Source: Chryseobacterium sp. FH2 | GTDB taxonomy: Bacteria > Bacteroidota > Bacteroidia > Flavobacteriales > Weeksellaceae | DNA length: 64,000 nucleotides | Assembly (NCBI RefSeq): GCF_001045455.1 | Contig: NZ_LFNE01000014.1 | Coordinates: 31,482 to 95,481, forward strand | Reading direction: 5' to 3' | In this document: positions 1 through 8,975 of the stretch, in pieces | How the letters are laid out: every line of letters begins with the position of its first letter | Position numbering within the stretch: position 1 is the stretch's first letter | The notes under the pieces: model-generated | Seen by the model: the letters and a program-made list of their open reading frames with translations, nothing else | The model's database searches: none | Told to the model about the DNA's origin: nothing | Made by a program: the position numbers and the translations under genes

Positions 1-46
1 ATATACTTCAGCATTTAATCGGTTTAAAATAAAGTATATTGAATAT

Positions 47-81
47 AAAAAAAGCTTCTATAATATTATAAAAGCTTTTTT
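47..81. terminator. Bidirectional hairpin terminator
   Basis: An A-rich left arm containing AAGCTT and a T-rich right arm form a stem around a TATAATATTATA centre, followed by a T run on either strand. It lies about 95 bp beyond the stop of the minus-strand gene at 176-1522 and is its likely terminator. No gene is visible to its left. Confidence 0.7.
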
Positions 82-175
82 ACTCATCTAAAAACAGCAG
101 CAACAAAAGAGCGCAAAAAAATATTAAAGCATTCTTTTTCTACATCTATAAAATAAACTTTCTCTTTTTTTTGTG

Positions 176-1522
176 TTATTTAATTGCAGTTGCATATATT
201 GAGCTTTCGGACCACGTACCTCCAAAACTTTTGATAATGGTCGTAGCAACAGGACTACCTCCTACAACTGTATTACCTACAATATATCTGTATGTTTTAG
301 GAGCATTAGTTTTATTTTCAATAAAAACAATACCCTGAGCCACATCAAATTGTTGAGAGTGTCCAGGCGAAGCCGGTCCTTGTACTTTAAAACTCATTAA
401 TGAGGGTGATTTCACATCAGGAGACTGTGTAGCCGTACTTCCTAATGCCGGATTTCCTTCTCCGAAAGTACTTCTAACAAACATCCAGTCATCTGTATCT
501 AAAATCCCAACCACTTGGGTAAGCTGAGTAATAGTAACTGCCCATTTTCCCGGTGGCAATGTAATAGATCTTCCTGTATATCTTAAGGTCATAACTCCCG
601 CAAAAGGAATATCTATTCCTGCACCTGTTATAATATCTCCTACCACAGTTTCAGAAGCCGGAGTTTTCCATTCTGCAGTACCATTACTGTCAGTAGCAGT
701 CAATACCGAACCTACAGGAACTGAACCGCCCGTTGCATTTTCAAATCTTCTTGTACCAATAGCATGGAAATTAGCTTGTGGATTTGTAGTACCCACGCCT
801 ACTCTGCCATTCTTGTTCAATGTCATCAATGCATTTCCGTCAGTGGGAACTCCTGCAAAAAGCTGTAAAACATTTTGAGCTGCTCCAAATCCATAAAAGT
901 CATCTCCGGCTACACTGTTCCAGATCGCCAGTTTTTTCCCCGCAGATGTTCCTAAATCCAGCAAGTTGTTTGGCGTAGTAGTACCAATTCCAACATTTCC
1001 TGTTTCTGAAATTCTTATTCTCTCTCTTCCGGAAGTACTCAACCTTAAATCTGTTGATATATTACTTCCGTCACCCTGATAGTACGAAGTAATCCTCGAC
1101 CCGCTGGTATAAATATAATTATTATTAACTCTCGGGATAAATGTTACAGCCCCTATCGGATCATCTTTGACTAAATTTGTTGGTGCTGAATAAGTACCAT
1201 TTGCTCCTGTAAAATAAATTGCAGGCAATTTAGAAGTTCCAAATCCTCTAAATGTAAAATCATTTATTGATCCTTCACCTTGATTATCCGCCACTATTTC
1301 AAATTTAGCCGCAGGATTTATTGTCCCGATGCCAACATTCCCATTTTTGAGTACTACAAAATCATTTGATTGTTGAGCGGAAGTAGGAACTCCTGTAAGG
1401 ACATTATCTTTTGCTCCGTCTACATGAAAAGCACCCTGAGGGTTAGCTGTGCTGATTCCAATTTGGGCAACTGCCATGCCAGAAAGCGTCATCATAGACA
1501 ATATTAAAATGCTTTTTTTCAT
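176..1522 (-). CDS. Secreted protein with GIGT-type repeats
   Basis: The 448-residue product starts with a clear signal peptide (MKKSILILSMMTLSGMAVAQ), so it is exported. The first ~270 residues carry repeated NVGIGT-x-NP motifs (for example GNVGIGTINP, GNVGIGTTTP and GRVGVGTTNP), a style shared with tail-fibre-like and adhesin-like surface proteins of Flavobacteriia. The C-terminal ~160 residues form a separate domain (GDIITGAGIDIPFAGVMTLR onward) that I do not recognise. No T9SS sorting domain is obvious. The start is the ATG just before the signal peptide. The gene has an unusually long, structured upstream region (see 1611-2293). Function unknown; a cell-surface or matrix role is an inference. 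Confidence 0.8.
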   Translation of the reverse strand: MKKSILILSMMTLSGMAVAQIGISTANPQGAFHVDGAKDNVLTGVPTSAQQSNDFVVLKNGNVGIGTINPAAKFEIVADNQGEGSINDFTFRGFGTSKLPAIYFTGANGTYSAPTNLVKDDPIGAVTFIPRVNNNYIYTSGSRITSYYQGDGSNISTDLRLSTSGRERIRISETGNVGIGTTTPNNLLDLGTSAGKKLAIWNSVAGDDFYGFGAAQNVLQLFAGVPTDGNALMTLNKNGRVGVGTTNPQANFHAIGTRRFENATGGSVPVGSVLTATDSNGTAEWKTPASETVVGDIITGAGIDIPFAGVMTLRYTGRSITLPPGKWAVTITQLTQVVGILDTDDWMFVRSTFGEGNPALGSTATQSPDVKSPSLMSFKVQGPASPGHSQQFDVAQGIVFIENKTNAPKTYRYIVGNTVVGGSPVATTIIKSFGGTWSESSIYATAIK

Positions 1523-1610
1523 TTTTTCCAGTGTTTGTAATATTTATTTATACTCTAGTTTTTTTGATAATCTATTTTTAAATCATCCGGTTTTATTGAA
1601 TTGTTAGGTA

Positions 1611-1657
1611 AAAAATAACAGGGTTGGCTGTGAAAGCACTTGCCCTGTTATTTTTTT
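1611..1657 (-). other. Leader hairpin element, copy 1
   Basis: The outer stem pairs AAAAATAACAGGG with CCCTGTTATTTTT. Inside it is a small hairpin, GTG-aaag-CAC. It lies in the untranslated region upstream of the minus-strand gene starting at 1522. A second element with the same plan lies about 130 bp further upstream. T runs on both strands mean it could act as a terminator or attenuator, but the shared inner hairpin suggests a more specific RNA structure. Confidence 0.55.
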
Positions 1658-1743
1658 ACATAAACAACTCATTTTTTTTCATCTATCTGTTTTTAATGTT
1701 CCGAGGGAAAGGAACAGTCAATTATCATTTCCATTCTGTTGCA

Positions 1744-1794
1744 GTGTAAATAACAGATTGATTGTGGGAACACTTTCGCCCTGTTATTTTACAC
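1744..1794 (-). other. Leader hairpin element, copy 2
   Basis: The outer stem pairs GTGTAAATAACAG (1744-1756) with CTGTTATTTTACAC (1781-1794), with one bulged base. The inner hairpin is GTG-ggaa-CAC. The plan matches copy 1 (AATAACAG outer stem, three-base-pair GTG/CAC inner stem, four-base loop) although the loops and flanks differ, so the structure looks conserved rather than the sequence. Confidence 0.5.
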
Positions 1795-1894
1795 AACACA
1801 ACAAAATTTTCATATTGTGTTTATTTTTAGAATGTTGAGGTTAATCGGCTGCAGTAGCTGCCATAAAATTTTAGTGACAATTTTAAAGTTGTCT

Positions 1895-1948
1895 TCAAAA
1901 TATTAACCTGGCAATGTTTTTCTGGTTTGCGCTCATCTTATTTTTCAT
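1895..1948 (-). other. Short upstream ORF, possible leader peptide or relic
   Basis: A 17-codon frame (MKNKMSANQKNIARLIF, then stop) begins with a context strongly resembling that of the downstream gene at 1522. Both read AATATT, a few bases, AAACACT, an A-rich stretch, then ATGAAAAA. It may be a leader peptide or the 5' end of a lost duplicate of the secreted-protein gene. No homology is claimed. Confidence 0.3.
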
Positions 1949-2285
1949 TTTTTTAGTGTTTAAATATTAATTATTCATCTACATGTTTTCAACCCTAAGC
2001 TATCATTAGACTGACAGACTTTAATTGTTTTTTAAGATAAATAACCAACTTGTTTTACATTTTAAAATTTCATTTGGGAATTGTGTTTCTAGAATCGTTA
2101 TCTTTTACAGTAAATCAAGATTCGTCTTTTTGGTAAAGCAATACTCTTTAAAAATTCAATAATTGTATTCATTTTCTTTCAATATAAATTTTAGTGTCTG
2201 ACTAATTTTTTTTAATTTCCTGAACAGTTTCTTACACTTGTTTTCCAAAGTTATCCGGAACTGTATCGTTCGTGAAACTTCGTTG

Positions 2286-2293
2286 CAAATGTA
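2286..2293 (-). promoter_or_regulatory. Candidate -7 box (TACATTTG) for the long leader
   Basis: On the minus strand the sequence reads TACATTTG, matching the Bacteroidetes -7 consensus TAnnTTTG. No good -33 TTTG sits at 18-19 bp. If used, it would give the gene at 176-1522 a leader of roughly 750 nt containing both hairpin elements. The rest of 1523-2489 shows no convincing gene. Confidence 0.35.
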
Positions 2294-2489
2294 GAACCAA
2301 TACCGCAAAAAAAGCATACTGCAAAATCACTTCAACGCCATAAAATACTATAAAACAACATCTTAAATAAACAACAACAGTAGATATGAAGTATAGAAAA
2401 AGAAAGAAAACATTCTATAAAATGTAGAGTTATTATCAAAAAAGAAGCAACATCATTTTTTTGGCATACCTGAAAAAAAGATAATAAAA

Positions 2490-2747
2490 TTATGATTTTC
2501 TGAAGATCATATAACAAATAAGCAGGGATACATTAAGAAGTACGGCAAATGAGTTTGATAAAATGATAGGAAGCTCATCTTTTATGAAACCATACCAGAC
2601 CCATAAAGAAAGACCAGAAATAAGAACTAGAAGCATTAACCAAGAGATATCATCTACATTTTTCTTCCTCAAAACTTTTACAAGCTGAGGAACTGAAGCT
2701 GCAGAAGTAAGCGTACCCGCAATGATACCTAAAATACTTTCGTTCAT
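2490..2747 (-). CDS. SemiSWEET family sugar transporter
   Basis: The 85-residue protein is a single three-helix bundle of the SWEET/MtN3 (PQ-loop) type. Helix 1 contains the PQ motif in ASVPQLVKVLRKKN; helix 2 is around residues 36-53 and helix 3 around 61-81. Bacterial SemiSWEETs of this size dimerise in the inner membrane to make a sugar uniporter. The length is typical and complete. It stands alone, and its substrate cannot be read from sequence. Confidence 0.85.
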   Translation of the reverse strand: MNESILGIIAGTLTSAASVPQLVKVLRKKNVDDISWLMLLVLISGLSLWVWYGFIKDELPIILSNSFAVLLNVSLLICYMIFRKS

Positions 2748-2762
2748 CGTTTAATATTTGTT

Positions 2763-2770
2763 CAAAATTA
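2763..2770 (-). promoter_or_regulatory. Candidate -7 box (TAATTTTG) for the SemiSWEET gene
   Basis: The minus strand reads TAATTTTG 16 bp before the start codon at 2747, matching TAnnTTTG. A -33 box is not clear at the expected spacing. The remaining 2771-3135 interval is very AT-rich and holds no gene I can see. Confidence 0.4.
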
Positions 2771-3135
2771 TAGCTTTAATATAAGAAATTTTGCAACATC
2801 AAAATAAAGTATTTAATAATTAAATTTTCTAAAAACATTTCTACAATCTGCAGCTTATCATTTTAAAATGAATATCATATATCAATTTTGAAAAATTATC
2901 AAAAAATTATCAATATGTATAAATAAAATACACGTAATATTATTTAATTTTATAGAATTATAAACAAATCAAAATTACACTCAAATGCAAAAGTAGGGAA
3001 TGAAACAAACAGAAAGTAATTTAACCCTTTAATAATCAAATTATTAAAACAACAAAAACACCTTGTTTATATTAAGAATAAATACATAATAATACAATTA
3101 AAATATTATATTTACATAATAATGTGGATAAAATT

Positions 3136-3143
3136 TAATTTTG
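3136..3143 (+). promoter_or_regulatory. Candidate -7 box (TAATTTTG) for the TPR regulator
   Basis: TAATTTTG ends 19 bp before the ATG at 3163 and matches the Bacteroidetes -7 consensus. No good -33 element is visible. Confidence 0.4.
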
Positions 3144-3162
3144 CAAACTAAAAGACGCAGAT

Positions 3163-4581
3163 ATGTTCCCAAATCCTTATTTTAAAAAAGCGTTATATGC
3201 TCTGTTAATATTATTTATTGCAAAATTTTCTGCACAGACATATTCTATAAAACAGCTTGACAGCTTGACAGAGAAATACCGAATTGACGGCGATATCAAT
3301 AAAAGTATTGAACTCAATAAAAAAGCTCTGCAACAATACCAAAAACAAAATGACAAACATGGTATCATTGCCACCCAAATCAATATGGGGGGGCTTTTGT
3401 GGTTTCTTCATAAATATAAAGAAAGCCTGGAGTATCTGGAAAGTGCAGAAAATAATCTGAGAAAGATTAAGGATTTATCACTGTGCGCTAAGCTATATGG
3501 TGAATACGGTAGAAATTATGCTTCTTTGGGGCTTTTGCAGCAATCGAACACTAATTTGGACTGGTCAATTATTTTTGCAAAAAAAATAGAGGACAGAAGA
3601 GAACGTGAAAAACTTCTTTACTTTTATTACACGTGGAAACTTGCTAATTTTGAGGAGCTCAAAAAAATTGATTCTATTAATTTTTATCAAAAAAAACGTC
3701 TCGAATTAACTGCCCAGCCTCTTACCTTTGTGCATATTGCAGAAAAACATCTTAAAAATAATGATTTGGACACTGCTGAGTATTACCTTAACAAAGCTTT
3801 AGAACTTACCGGGGATTTTAGCCTTTATCAAAGATCCATGACTTTATCAGCTTATGGTAAACTCTATACACAAAAACAAGATTATAAAAAAGCATTAAAT
3901 TATTATTTACAGTCTCTTGCTATTTCTGAGCAACTTTCCCGAAAAACAGATATTAAAAGTACTTATAAAGCCATTTCAGACACCTATAAACAGCTTAATG
4001 ATATCGAGAAAAAGAATGAATACCTGGAGAAATATTCCGATATAAAAGACAGTATTGATCAATCAGAAAGAGAAGCTCTCAGCCTTCCTATTGACAAAAT
4101 TATTCAGGAAGAAAATCAAAAAGAACAGAAAGAAAAAATAAAATATATAGGTTTGGCTTTGGCAATAGCTACAATATCTATTGTTACGATTTTTTTATTG
4201 GTAAGAAGACATCTGAAAAAGCAAAAGCAAACTGAAGAAATAATCATTGAAACCTTGCATGAAACCGGTGAGCTTAAAGTAAAACTTAATGAAGCCTTTG
4301 AAGAACTGTCGAAACTTGCCATGACAAATGATCCTTTTTTCCTTACCCGTTTCAAGGAAGTATATCCTGAATTTTATGAAACTCTTACCACCAGGTATCC
4401 CCATCTTACGGCAAACGACATTAAGTTTTCTGCATTTTTGAGATTAAATCTTTCTACAAAAACGATTGCTCAATACAAAAATATCTCGGTAAGAACCATT
4501 GAATCCAGAAAATACCGATTACGAAAAAAATTAGACCTTGCTTCAGATGTTGACCTTAATAAGTGGATGATGGATTTATAA
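3163..4581 (+). CDS. Membrane-anchored TPR protein with C-terminal HTH
   Basis: The 472-residue protein has an N-terminal signal/anchor ending near ILFIAKFSAQ, then helical TPR-like repeats across residues ~30-290 (for example the repeats around YKESLEYLESAENN and YKKALNYYLQSLAISE). A single transmembrane helix (~325-347, LALAIATISIVTIFLLV) follows, then a cytoplasmic coiled stretch and a C-terminal helix-turn-helix (~415-472, LSTKTIAQYKNISVRTIESR). The layout is typical of Bacteroidetes one-piece regulators that sense outside the membrane and bind DNA inside. Target genes are unknown. The terminator at 4608-4637 makes it monocistronic. Confidence 0.8.
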   Translation: MFPNPYFKKALYALLILFIAKFSAQTYSIKQLDSLTEKYRIDGDINKSIELNKKALQQYQKQNDKHGIIATQINMGGLLWFLHKYKESLEYLESAENNLRKIKDLSLCAKLYGEYGRNYASLGLLQQSNTNLDWSIIFAKKIEDRREREKLLYFYYTWKLANFEELKKIDSINFYQKKRLELTAQPLTFVHIAEKHLKNNDLDTAEYYLNKALELTGDFSLYQRSMTLSAYGKLYTQKQDYKKALNYYLQSLAISEQLSRKTDIKSTYKAISDTYKQLNDIEKKNEYLEKYSDIKDSIDQSEREALSLPIDKIIQEENQKEQKEKIKYIGLALAIATISIVTIFLLVRRHLKKQKQTEEIIIETLHETGELKVKLNEAFEELSKLAMTNDPFFLTRFKEVYPEFYETLTTRYPHLTANDIKFSAFLRLNLSTKTIAQYKNISVRTIESRKYRLRKKLDLASDVDLNKWMMDL

Positions 4582-4607
4582 AATCTGTTTAAAAATTCAT
4601 TTTACCG

Positions 4608-4637
4608 AAACCTCTAAATTTTTTTAGAGGTTTTTTT
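4608..4637 (+). terminator. Rho-independent terminator of the TPR/HTH gene
   Basis: AAACCTCTAAA pairs with TTTAGAGGTTT and is followed by a run of seven T. It begins 27 bp after the stop codon at 4581. Confidence 0.85.
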
Positions 4638-4833
4638 GAATTATTTATATAAAAACCTAATTTTTCCAGTACTTAAAATTCACTTCAAAATTTATATAAA
4701 TATTTGATAACCAATTATTTATACATACTAAGTATTTTTGCAGTAATGGATTATTCTAAAATTGACCATACATTTGTACCATCATTCTCAAGTTAGTATA
4801 AAACACAAGTTTTGTTCCCTGATAAGGATTCAG

Positions 4834-5170
4834 TGAGTGAGCATACAGGCGACAATAAAATGCTCACTCATTTAAGAAATAAGATCCGATTAGTTTATAA
4901 ATTTACTTATTATTTTATGTTTGAAATAATATTATAATAATAAGTAGATTGAAATAGGAATGTAAATGCCTTTTGGAAATTCATCCCGTTCCAGCGGTGT
5001 TTGCATCCTATTTTTTAACAAAAAAAATGTAAAAATTTAATTATTAATAATAAGGGAAGTAGAAATGCAAAAGGGACTAATATATAGAATTCATCCCGAC
5101 TTCATTAGTCCCGTTTTGCTTTCAAATTAAATTTTAACTTGAATCACCCTGTTTGCAGGGTGATTTTTTT
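4834..5170 (+). ncRNA. Candidate structured RNA: three hairpins plus terminator
   Basis: There is no gene between 4582 and 5273, but this stretch is highly structured. H1 pairs TGAGTGAGCAT (4834-4844) with ATGCTCACTCA (4860-4870), perfectly. H2 (4952-5015) pairs AAATAGGA..TG.AAA..CC with GG.GTTTGCATCCTATTT. H3 (5067-5119) pairs GCAAAAGGGACTAAT with ATTAGTCCCGTTTTGC with one bulge. H2 and H3 both carry AATTCATCCCG in the loop, exactly 111 bp apart, and both follow an AATAATAAG stretch. The region ends in a clean terminator (AATCACCCT / AGGGTGATT plus T run, 5142-5170) active only on the plus strand. It could be one or more small RNAs; the family is not recognised. Confidence 0.5.
5142..5170 (+). 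terminator. Rho-independent terminator with no upstream gene
   Basis: AATCACCCT, GTTTGC loop, AGGGTGATT, then T run. The T run exists only on the plus strand, while the next gene rightward runs on the minus strand. It therefore most likely ends a plus-strand transcript from the structured region to its left. Confidence 0.75.
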
Positions 5171-5273
5171 GTTTACAATAAATTTATTATACTTATAATT
5201 TTTCAATTTAAATGTTAAAACTTGTATTCTGGACAACCTTAATCTGAGTTTTATGTTTCTCTGCTTCAATTTG

Positions 5274-6308
5274 TTATTTAAATCTATCCAATGAAATCTC
5301 CTCTTGCAAAGGGATATCTTTTTCTATAAAATCATATAAACTTTTAGAAAAATAGCAGCCATTCAGAATTCCTCTCGCCCCTAAACCGTTAAAAACATAA
5401 AAATTATTATGTTCAGCATGCCTTCCAATGATGGGCCTTCTGTCTTTCACCGTAGGCCTGAATCCAAAATTCACCTCGCTTATTTCAAAATCGTAAGGAT
5501 AAATTTCAGATAAACCCTTTATAAGCTGATCTACAGCAGAATCATCTATATGATGGTGAAGCTGCTCCCTATCATAAGTTCCGCCATAAAAATATAAATC
5601 ATTATTGGCAGGGAAAAAAAAGTGTTTTTTCTTAATTGTAATATTTTGAAAAACCCCTGTTGAAAGTTTTACTTTAATGTGATGCCCCTTATTTGGATTT
5701 ACAGGAATTCCGGCAAAAAACGGATTTCCGATAACTCCCATTCCTTCACAAAAAATTATATTTTTAAAATTAAAATCCTTATAAGAAGATTCAGCAATAT
5801 CAATTTTAGAATAATCAAACTTTTCTCTAATTAATTTTGAAGTATTTTCAAAATAATTGAATAAACCAGTGAAAAACCCATTAACATCTAATCTGGCAGA
5901 TTGATTTACCTTTCCAGTATTAAAGTCGTTTTTTACCACCTCTAAATGAGCAAAATTTTTATCTAAAAAATTAATAAGTTCATTATTTTCTGATTTTTTC
6001 AGCCAGAGCTGTTGCTCATTTTCATCATGAAAAATTCTGTGAATAGGAGCTTCAATTAGATAATTCTTTCCTGTGTAACTTTCAATTTCTTTTAAAGAAT
6101 CTCGTAAAAAATCAATTTGTTCCTGGGCTTTCCAAAATGTAGTAAATTTTTTCAATACCACAGGGTTTATAATTCCCGCAGAAACCTGGGACGCACTCTT
6201 TCTTTCTTCAGAAAAAATCACAAAAGATTTCTCATTTTTTATTAATTGATGTGCAAAGAAAAGCCCTGCATATCCATCTCCTACTATTATATAATCTACT
6301 TTTTTCAT
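5274..6308 (-). CDS. FAD-dependent oxidoreductase (DAO family)
   Basis: With the start at the ATG at 6308 the product is 344 residues and opens directly with the dinucleotide-binding fold (MKKVDYIIVGDGYAGLFF, the GxGxxG-type loop). Near the C-terminus it has the DAO-family signature FRPTVKDRRPIIGR and the FAD-contacting NGLGARGIL. Such enzymes oxidise amino or imino groups using FAD; the substrate is not evident. A longer frame starting at 6377 is open, but it would overlap gldN and span the gldN terminator at 6313-6343, so the shorter start is preferred. Likely cytoplasmic. Confidence 0.8.
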   Translation of the reverse strand: MKKVDYIIVGDGYAGLFFAHQLIKNEKSFVIFSEERKSASQVSAGIINPVVLKKFTTFWKAQEQIDFLRDSLKEIESYTGKNYLIEAPIHRIFHDENEQQLWLKKSENNELINFLDKNFAHLEVVKNDFNTGKVNQSARLDVNGFFTGLFNYFENTSKLIREKFDYSKIDIAESSYKDFNFKNIIFCEGMGVIGNPFFAGIPVNPNKGHHIKVKLSTGVFQNITIKKKHFFFPANNDLYFYGGTYDREQLHHHIDDSAVDQLIKGLSEIYPYDFEISEVNFGFRPTVKDRRPIIGRHAEHNNFYVFNGLGARGILNGCYFSKSLYDFIEKDIPLQEEISLDRFK

Positions 6309-6312
6309 AAAT

Positions 6313-6343
6313 AAAAAAACCTGAGTAAAAGTACTCAGGTTTT
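6313..6343 (-). terminator. Terminator after gldN
   Basis: ACCTGAGTA pairs with TACTCAGGT and is followed on the minus strand by a T run. It separates gldN (stop at 6365) from the oxidoreductase (start at 6308) and marks the end of the gld operon. Confidence 0.85.
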
Positions 6344-6364
6344 GTATAAATATCAAGTGAAATC

Positions 6365-7303
6365 TTAGTAATTCCACATATCATTTTCCATTTGAAGAAT
6401 TTGCTCCTTAATTCTGTCGCTTTCCTCCAATTGTTCGTCAGCATTTCTAGGAATATAATCTTTGATAGTTCCATCTCCTAAACCGCTTGAAGACTTATAA
6501 ATGATTGAAGAGAATCTTCTTGCATTGATAAGGTCATCGAAAGACAAATCAGCTGATGAATTTTTTCTGTTATACACAAAATTGTTCGCTAAAATATCTC
6601 TTGCACTTGGATAATAGATCCAGAATAAGTCAATAAGCTCATCTGCTCCAGCCAAAGGCTGCCCGTCTGGTCCTGTTCTACCCTGTACAGCAGGATCCGG
6701 CCCCATAGCAGCAAGACCCAAAGGTCTGTACTTCATTTGCCCGTCTCTCTTATCGATAAACCACATACCCATAATTTTAAGAACTTTTACTTTATCGGTA
6801 GTTGTCTTGAAAATATCAGTATATTCCTTTTTCTCCTGTTCAGTCAATTGTCTTCCAGAGTTAAGGATATCAATAGCAGCATCAGAAACTCTTACACTTT
6901 CCAATCTCTTCTGAATTCCATCCGGAGAAAGTTTAGTTACAAAGTTTTCGTCATCATATACTTCCTGGATTTTACCAGTAATTGCTGCATCTAATAATAA
7001 TTGGTATAATGATCTTGTTTGAGTAGCCAATAAACCATCTGGATTATCATAATAGAATGGTTGGTTGATCTTATCATTCATATCAATGATTTCCCAAACA
7101 AACATACTTTTTAAGATATCTTTATCATCAACAAAGCCATATTCTAAAGGCTTCACGGTTTTATCAATAACAGTGTCTCCTACTTTCTGTTTGTTTTCCT
7201 CTCTCATTCTTCTGAACTCTTCCGGAGAAGATGCATTCAAAATAGTCTGGGAAAATACAAACCCTGAAACTAATACTAAAAGACTGCCTATATATTTTTT
7301 CAT
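6365..7303 (-). CDS. gldN: Gliding motility / T9SS protein GldN
   Basis: The 312-residue periplasmic protein has a signal peptide (MKKYIGSLLVLVSGFVFSQ). GldN (PorN in Porphyromonas) forms with GldK the ring under the outer membrane in the type IX secretion system. The family is recognised from the body (for example LEYGFVDDKDILKSMFVWEIIDMNDKINQP and the acidic, polar C-terminus) and from position as the last gene of gldK-L-M-N. The gap to gldM is 24 bp, and a strong terminator follows. Confidence 0.95.
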   Translation of the reverse strand: MKKYIGSLLVLVSGFVFSQTILNASSPEEFRRMREENKQKVGDTVIDKTVKPLEYGFVDDKDILKSMFVWEIIDMNDKINQPFYYDNPDGLLATQTRSLYQLLLDAAITGKIQEVYDDENFVTKLSPDGIQKRLESVRVSDAAIDILNSGRQLTEQEKKEYTDIFKTTTDKVKVLKIMGMWFIDKRDGQMKYRPLGLAAMGPDPAVQGRTGPDGQPLAGADELIDLFWIYYPSARDILANNFVYNRKNSSADLSFDDLINARRFSSIIYKSSSGLGDGTIKDYIPRNADEQLEESDRIKEQILQMENDMWNY

Positions 7304-7327
7304 AATACTATTTTAAACTTATTAATC

Positions 7328-8920
7328 TTAATTAATATTGATAACAATAGGAGAAATATTTTTAATTTGTTGACTACCTAAACCTGTAGCTGTTGCTTTA
7401 ATATCAAATATGTAAACAACATCTCCTGTTCTCAAGTTTTTAACTAATCCAGCTGCTTCATCTAAGCTGCTACCTTTAATTAGTAACGCTGCTCTACCAG
7501 GAACTTTCACCATAAACTGATTAACAGTGAATGAAACCGGGAAATCGAAGTCCGGGATAGCCGCTTGTACAGACTGATTAGGTACTGAAGATGCAGGCAT
7601 AGACAATACATTCTGACCTCTCATCTGTCCTTGTGGCGGTGGTACATTCTTAATTCTATACTCAAATACCTGGGAAACAGTTTTACCATAAGGGTCTGTT
7701 CCAGATAATGTTAATTTAACACTATTTCCAGTGGTAGGAGTAACAATCCATTTACCAGCACCCGCACCTTTTACCACTGCACCAGGAGCAGATAATGAAA
7801 GTTTAGAATTGTCAGCTCCCAAGATAGAACCAGATACAGGGTTTTCAAGTCCTCTATACATTACGTTCATCTTATCAGCAGATAATAATAATCCTTTCTC
7901 CATCTTCACTTCTCTTGGTCCGGCGATTACGTTATAAGTATGTGTCCAAGGGAAAGTCTGAGGTTTACCAGAAGCATCAGTCAATGTAATGTTTCCACTT
8001 AAAGTATGCTCACCAATACCATTACCAGAAATAGCAATAGTTCCTTTTCCATTTTCTACCTTGCTTACACCGGTAATAGCAATCTTATTACTGTTAGAAT
8101 AAGTACCTAGCATAACTTTCACTTCAGCCTGTTTACCAGCCTGAATATCAATAGGTCCAGAAACGATAGGTTCATAACTTGTAAATTTAATGCTGGCATC
8201 CACTTTTTCCTGAAGCAATAATGCTAACGCATCAGATTGTACATTTCTAGCATCATTCTGGATAATTTCAAGATTTGATATTGCCGCAATAAGTGGCTGG
8301 TGATAAAATTTGTTCTGAAACCAAGTTTTACCGTTTGGAGATTTTCCTTGAGGATATTCGGCAATGATAGATTTATTAGCTCTATCTACTAAATCCTGAA
8401 GTTGAGCATTTTTTCCAAAAGTGACATTAATATAATTTCTTACATCATCCATTTTAGCTTTCAAATCCATAGCACCTTTTGTAGGAGAATTTTCATCTCC
8501 ATCTTTAAAGAAGTAACTCATCGTTGCTTCATTATTGTTAAGTGCTGCAAAATTTTCGCTTACATCAATATCTTTTCCTGTTTTAGGATCTTTATCATGA
8601 AATTCTGATTGCTTCTTAAGAGTTGTCTTAATATCATCAGAAGCTTTTACTAATGCATCTACCTTTGCTTTCAAAACTTTATACTGCTCCCAAGGCGTAG
8701 CATAAGTATCAGGTACTTGCTGTGCTTTAGCTTCAAGAGTTCTCTCGAAAATCTTTTCGTTTTTCTTTTCAGTTAAAGTTCTTGTTTCATTAAGAGCTTT
8801 AGTAGAGTCATAATATGATCTAATGATTTCTGCATCAATATTTAGGGCCATCATCGCGATGAACACCAAATACATCAGGTTGATCATCTTCTGACGAGGG
8901 GTCTGTTTTCCTTGTGCCAT
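7328..8920 (-). CDS. gldM: T9SS motor / gliding protein GldM
   Basis: The 530-residue protein opens with MAQGKQTPRQKMINLMYLVF, a cytoplasmic start followed by one transmembrane helix (~17-37). A large periplasmic part of four domains follows (alpha-helical D1 to ~220, then beta-rich D2-D4). In the GldLM motor, the GldM dimer sits inside a GldL pentamer and transmits torque or force from proton flow across the periplasm to the GldK/N ring. Length and domain order are normal. It lies between gldN (24 bp) and gldL (55 bp). Confidence 0.96.
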   Translation of the reverse strand: MAQGKQTPRQKMINLMYLVFIAMMALNIDAEIIRSYYDSTKALNETRTLTEKKNEKIFERTLEAKAQQVPDTYATPWEQYKVLKAKVDALVKASDDIKTTLKKQSEFHDKDPKTGKDIDVSENFAALNNNEATMSYFFKDGDENSPTKGAMDLKAKMDDVRNYINVTFGKNAQLQDLVDRANKSIIAEYPQGKSPNGKTWFQNKFYHQPLIAAISNLEIIQNDARNVQSDALALLLQEKVDASIKFTSYEPIVSGPIDIQAGKQAEVKVMLGTYSNSNKIAITGVSKVENGKGTIAISGNGIGEHTLSGNITLTDASGKPQTFPWTHTYNVIAGPREVKMEKGLLLSADKMNVMYRGLENPVSGSILGADNSKLSLSAPGAVVKGAGAGKWIVTPTTGNSVKLTLSGTDPYGKTVSQVFEYRIKNVPPPQGQMRGQNVLSMPASSVPNQSVQAAIPDFDFPVSFTVNQFMVKVPGRAALLIKGSSLDEAAGLVKNLRTGDVVYIFDIKATATGLGSQQIKNISPIVININ

Positions 8921-8975
8921 TCTCTTTTCTTTGTTTTTTGATTAAGTAGTTAAATTTTAGAAATGGTCTGGGGAA

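Noticed and set aside
176..1522. Phage tail fibre or prophage call for the repeat protein
   Set aside because: NVGIGT repeats do resemble tail fibres, but a signal peptide is present and no phage gene is nearby.
2332..2517. 61-residue minus-strand frame beside the SemiSWEET gene
   Set aside because: Overlaps the real SemiSWEET end, is Leu/Phe/Cys-rich without family features, and fits AT-rich chance reading.
6309..6377. Longer N-terminus for the FAD oxidoreductase
   Set aside because: It would overlap gldN and cross its terminator; the Rossmann fold starts at the ATG at 6308.
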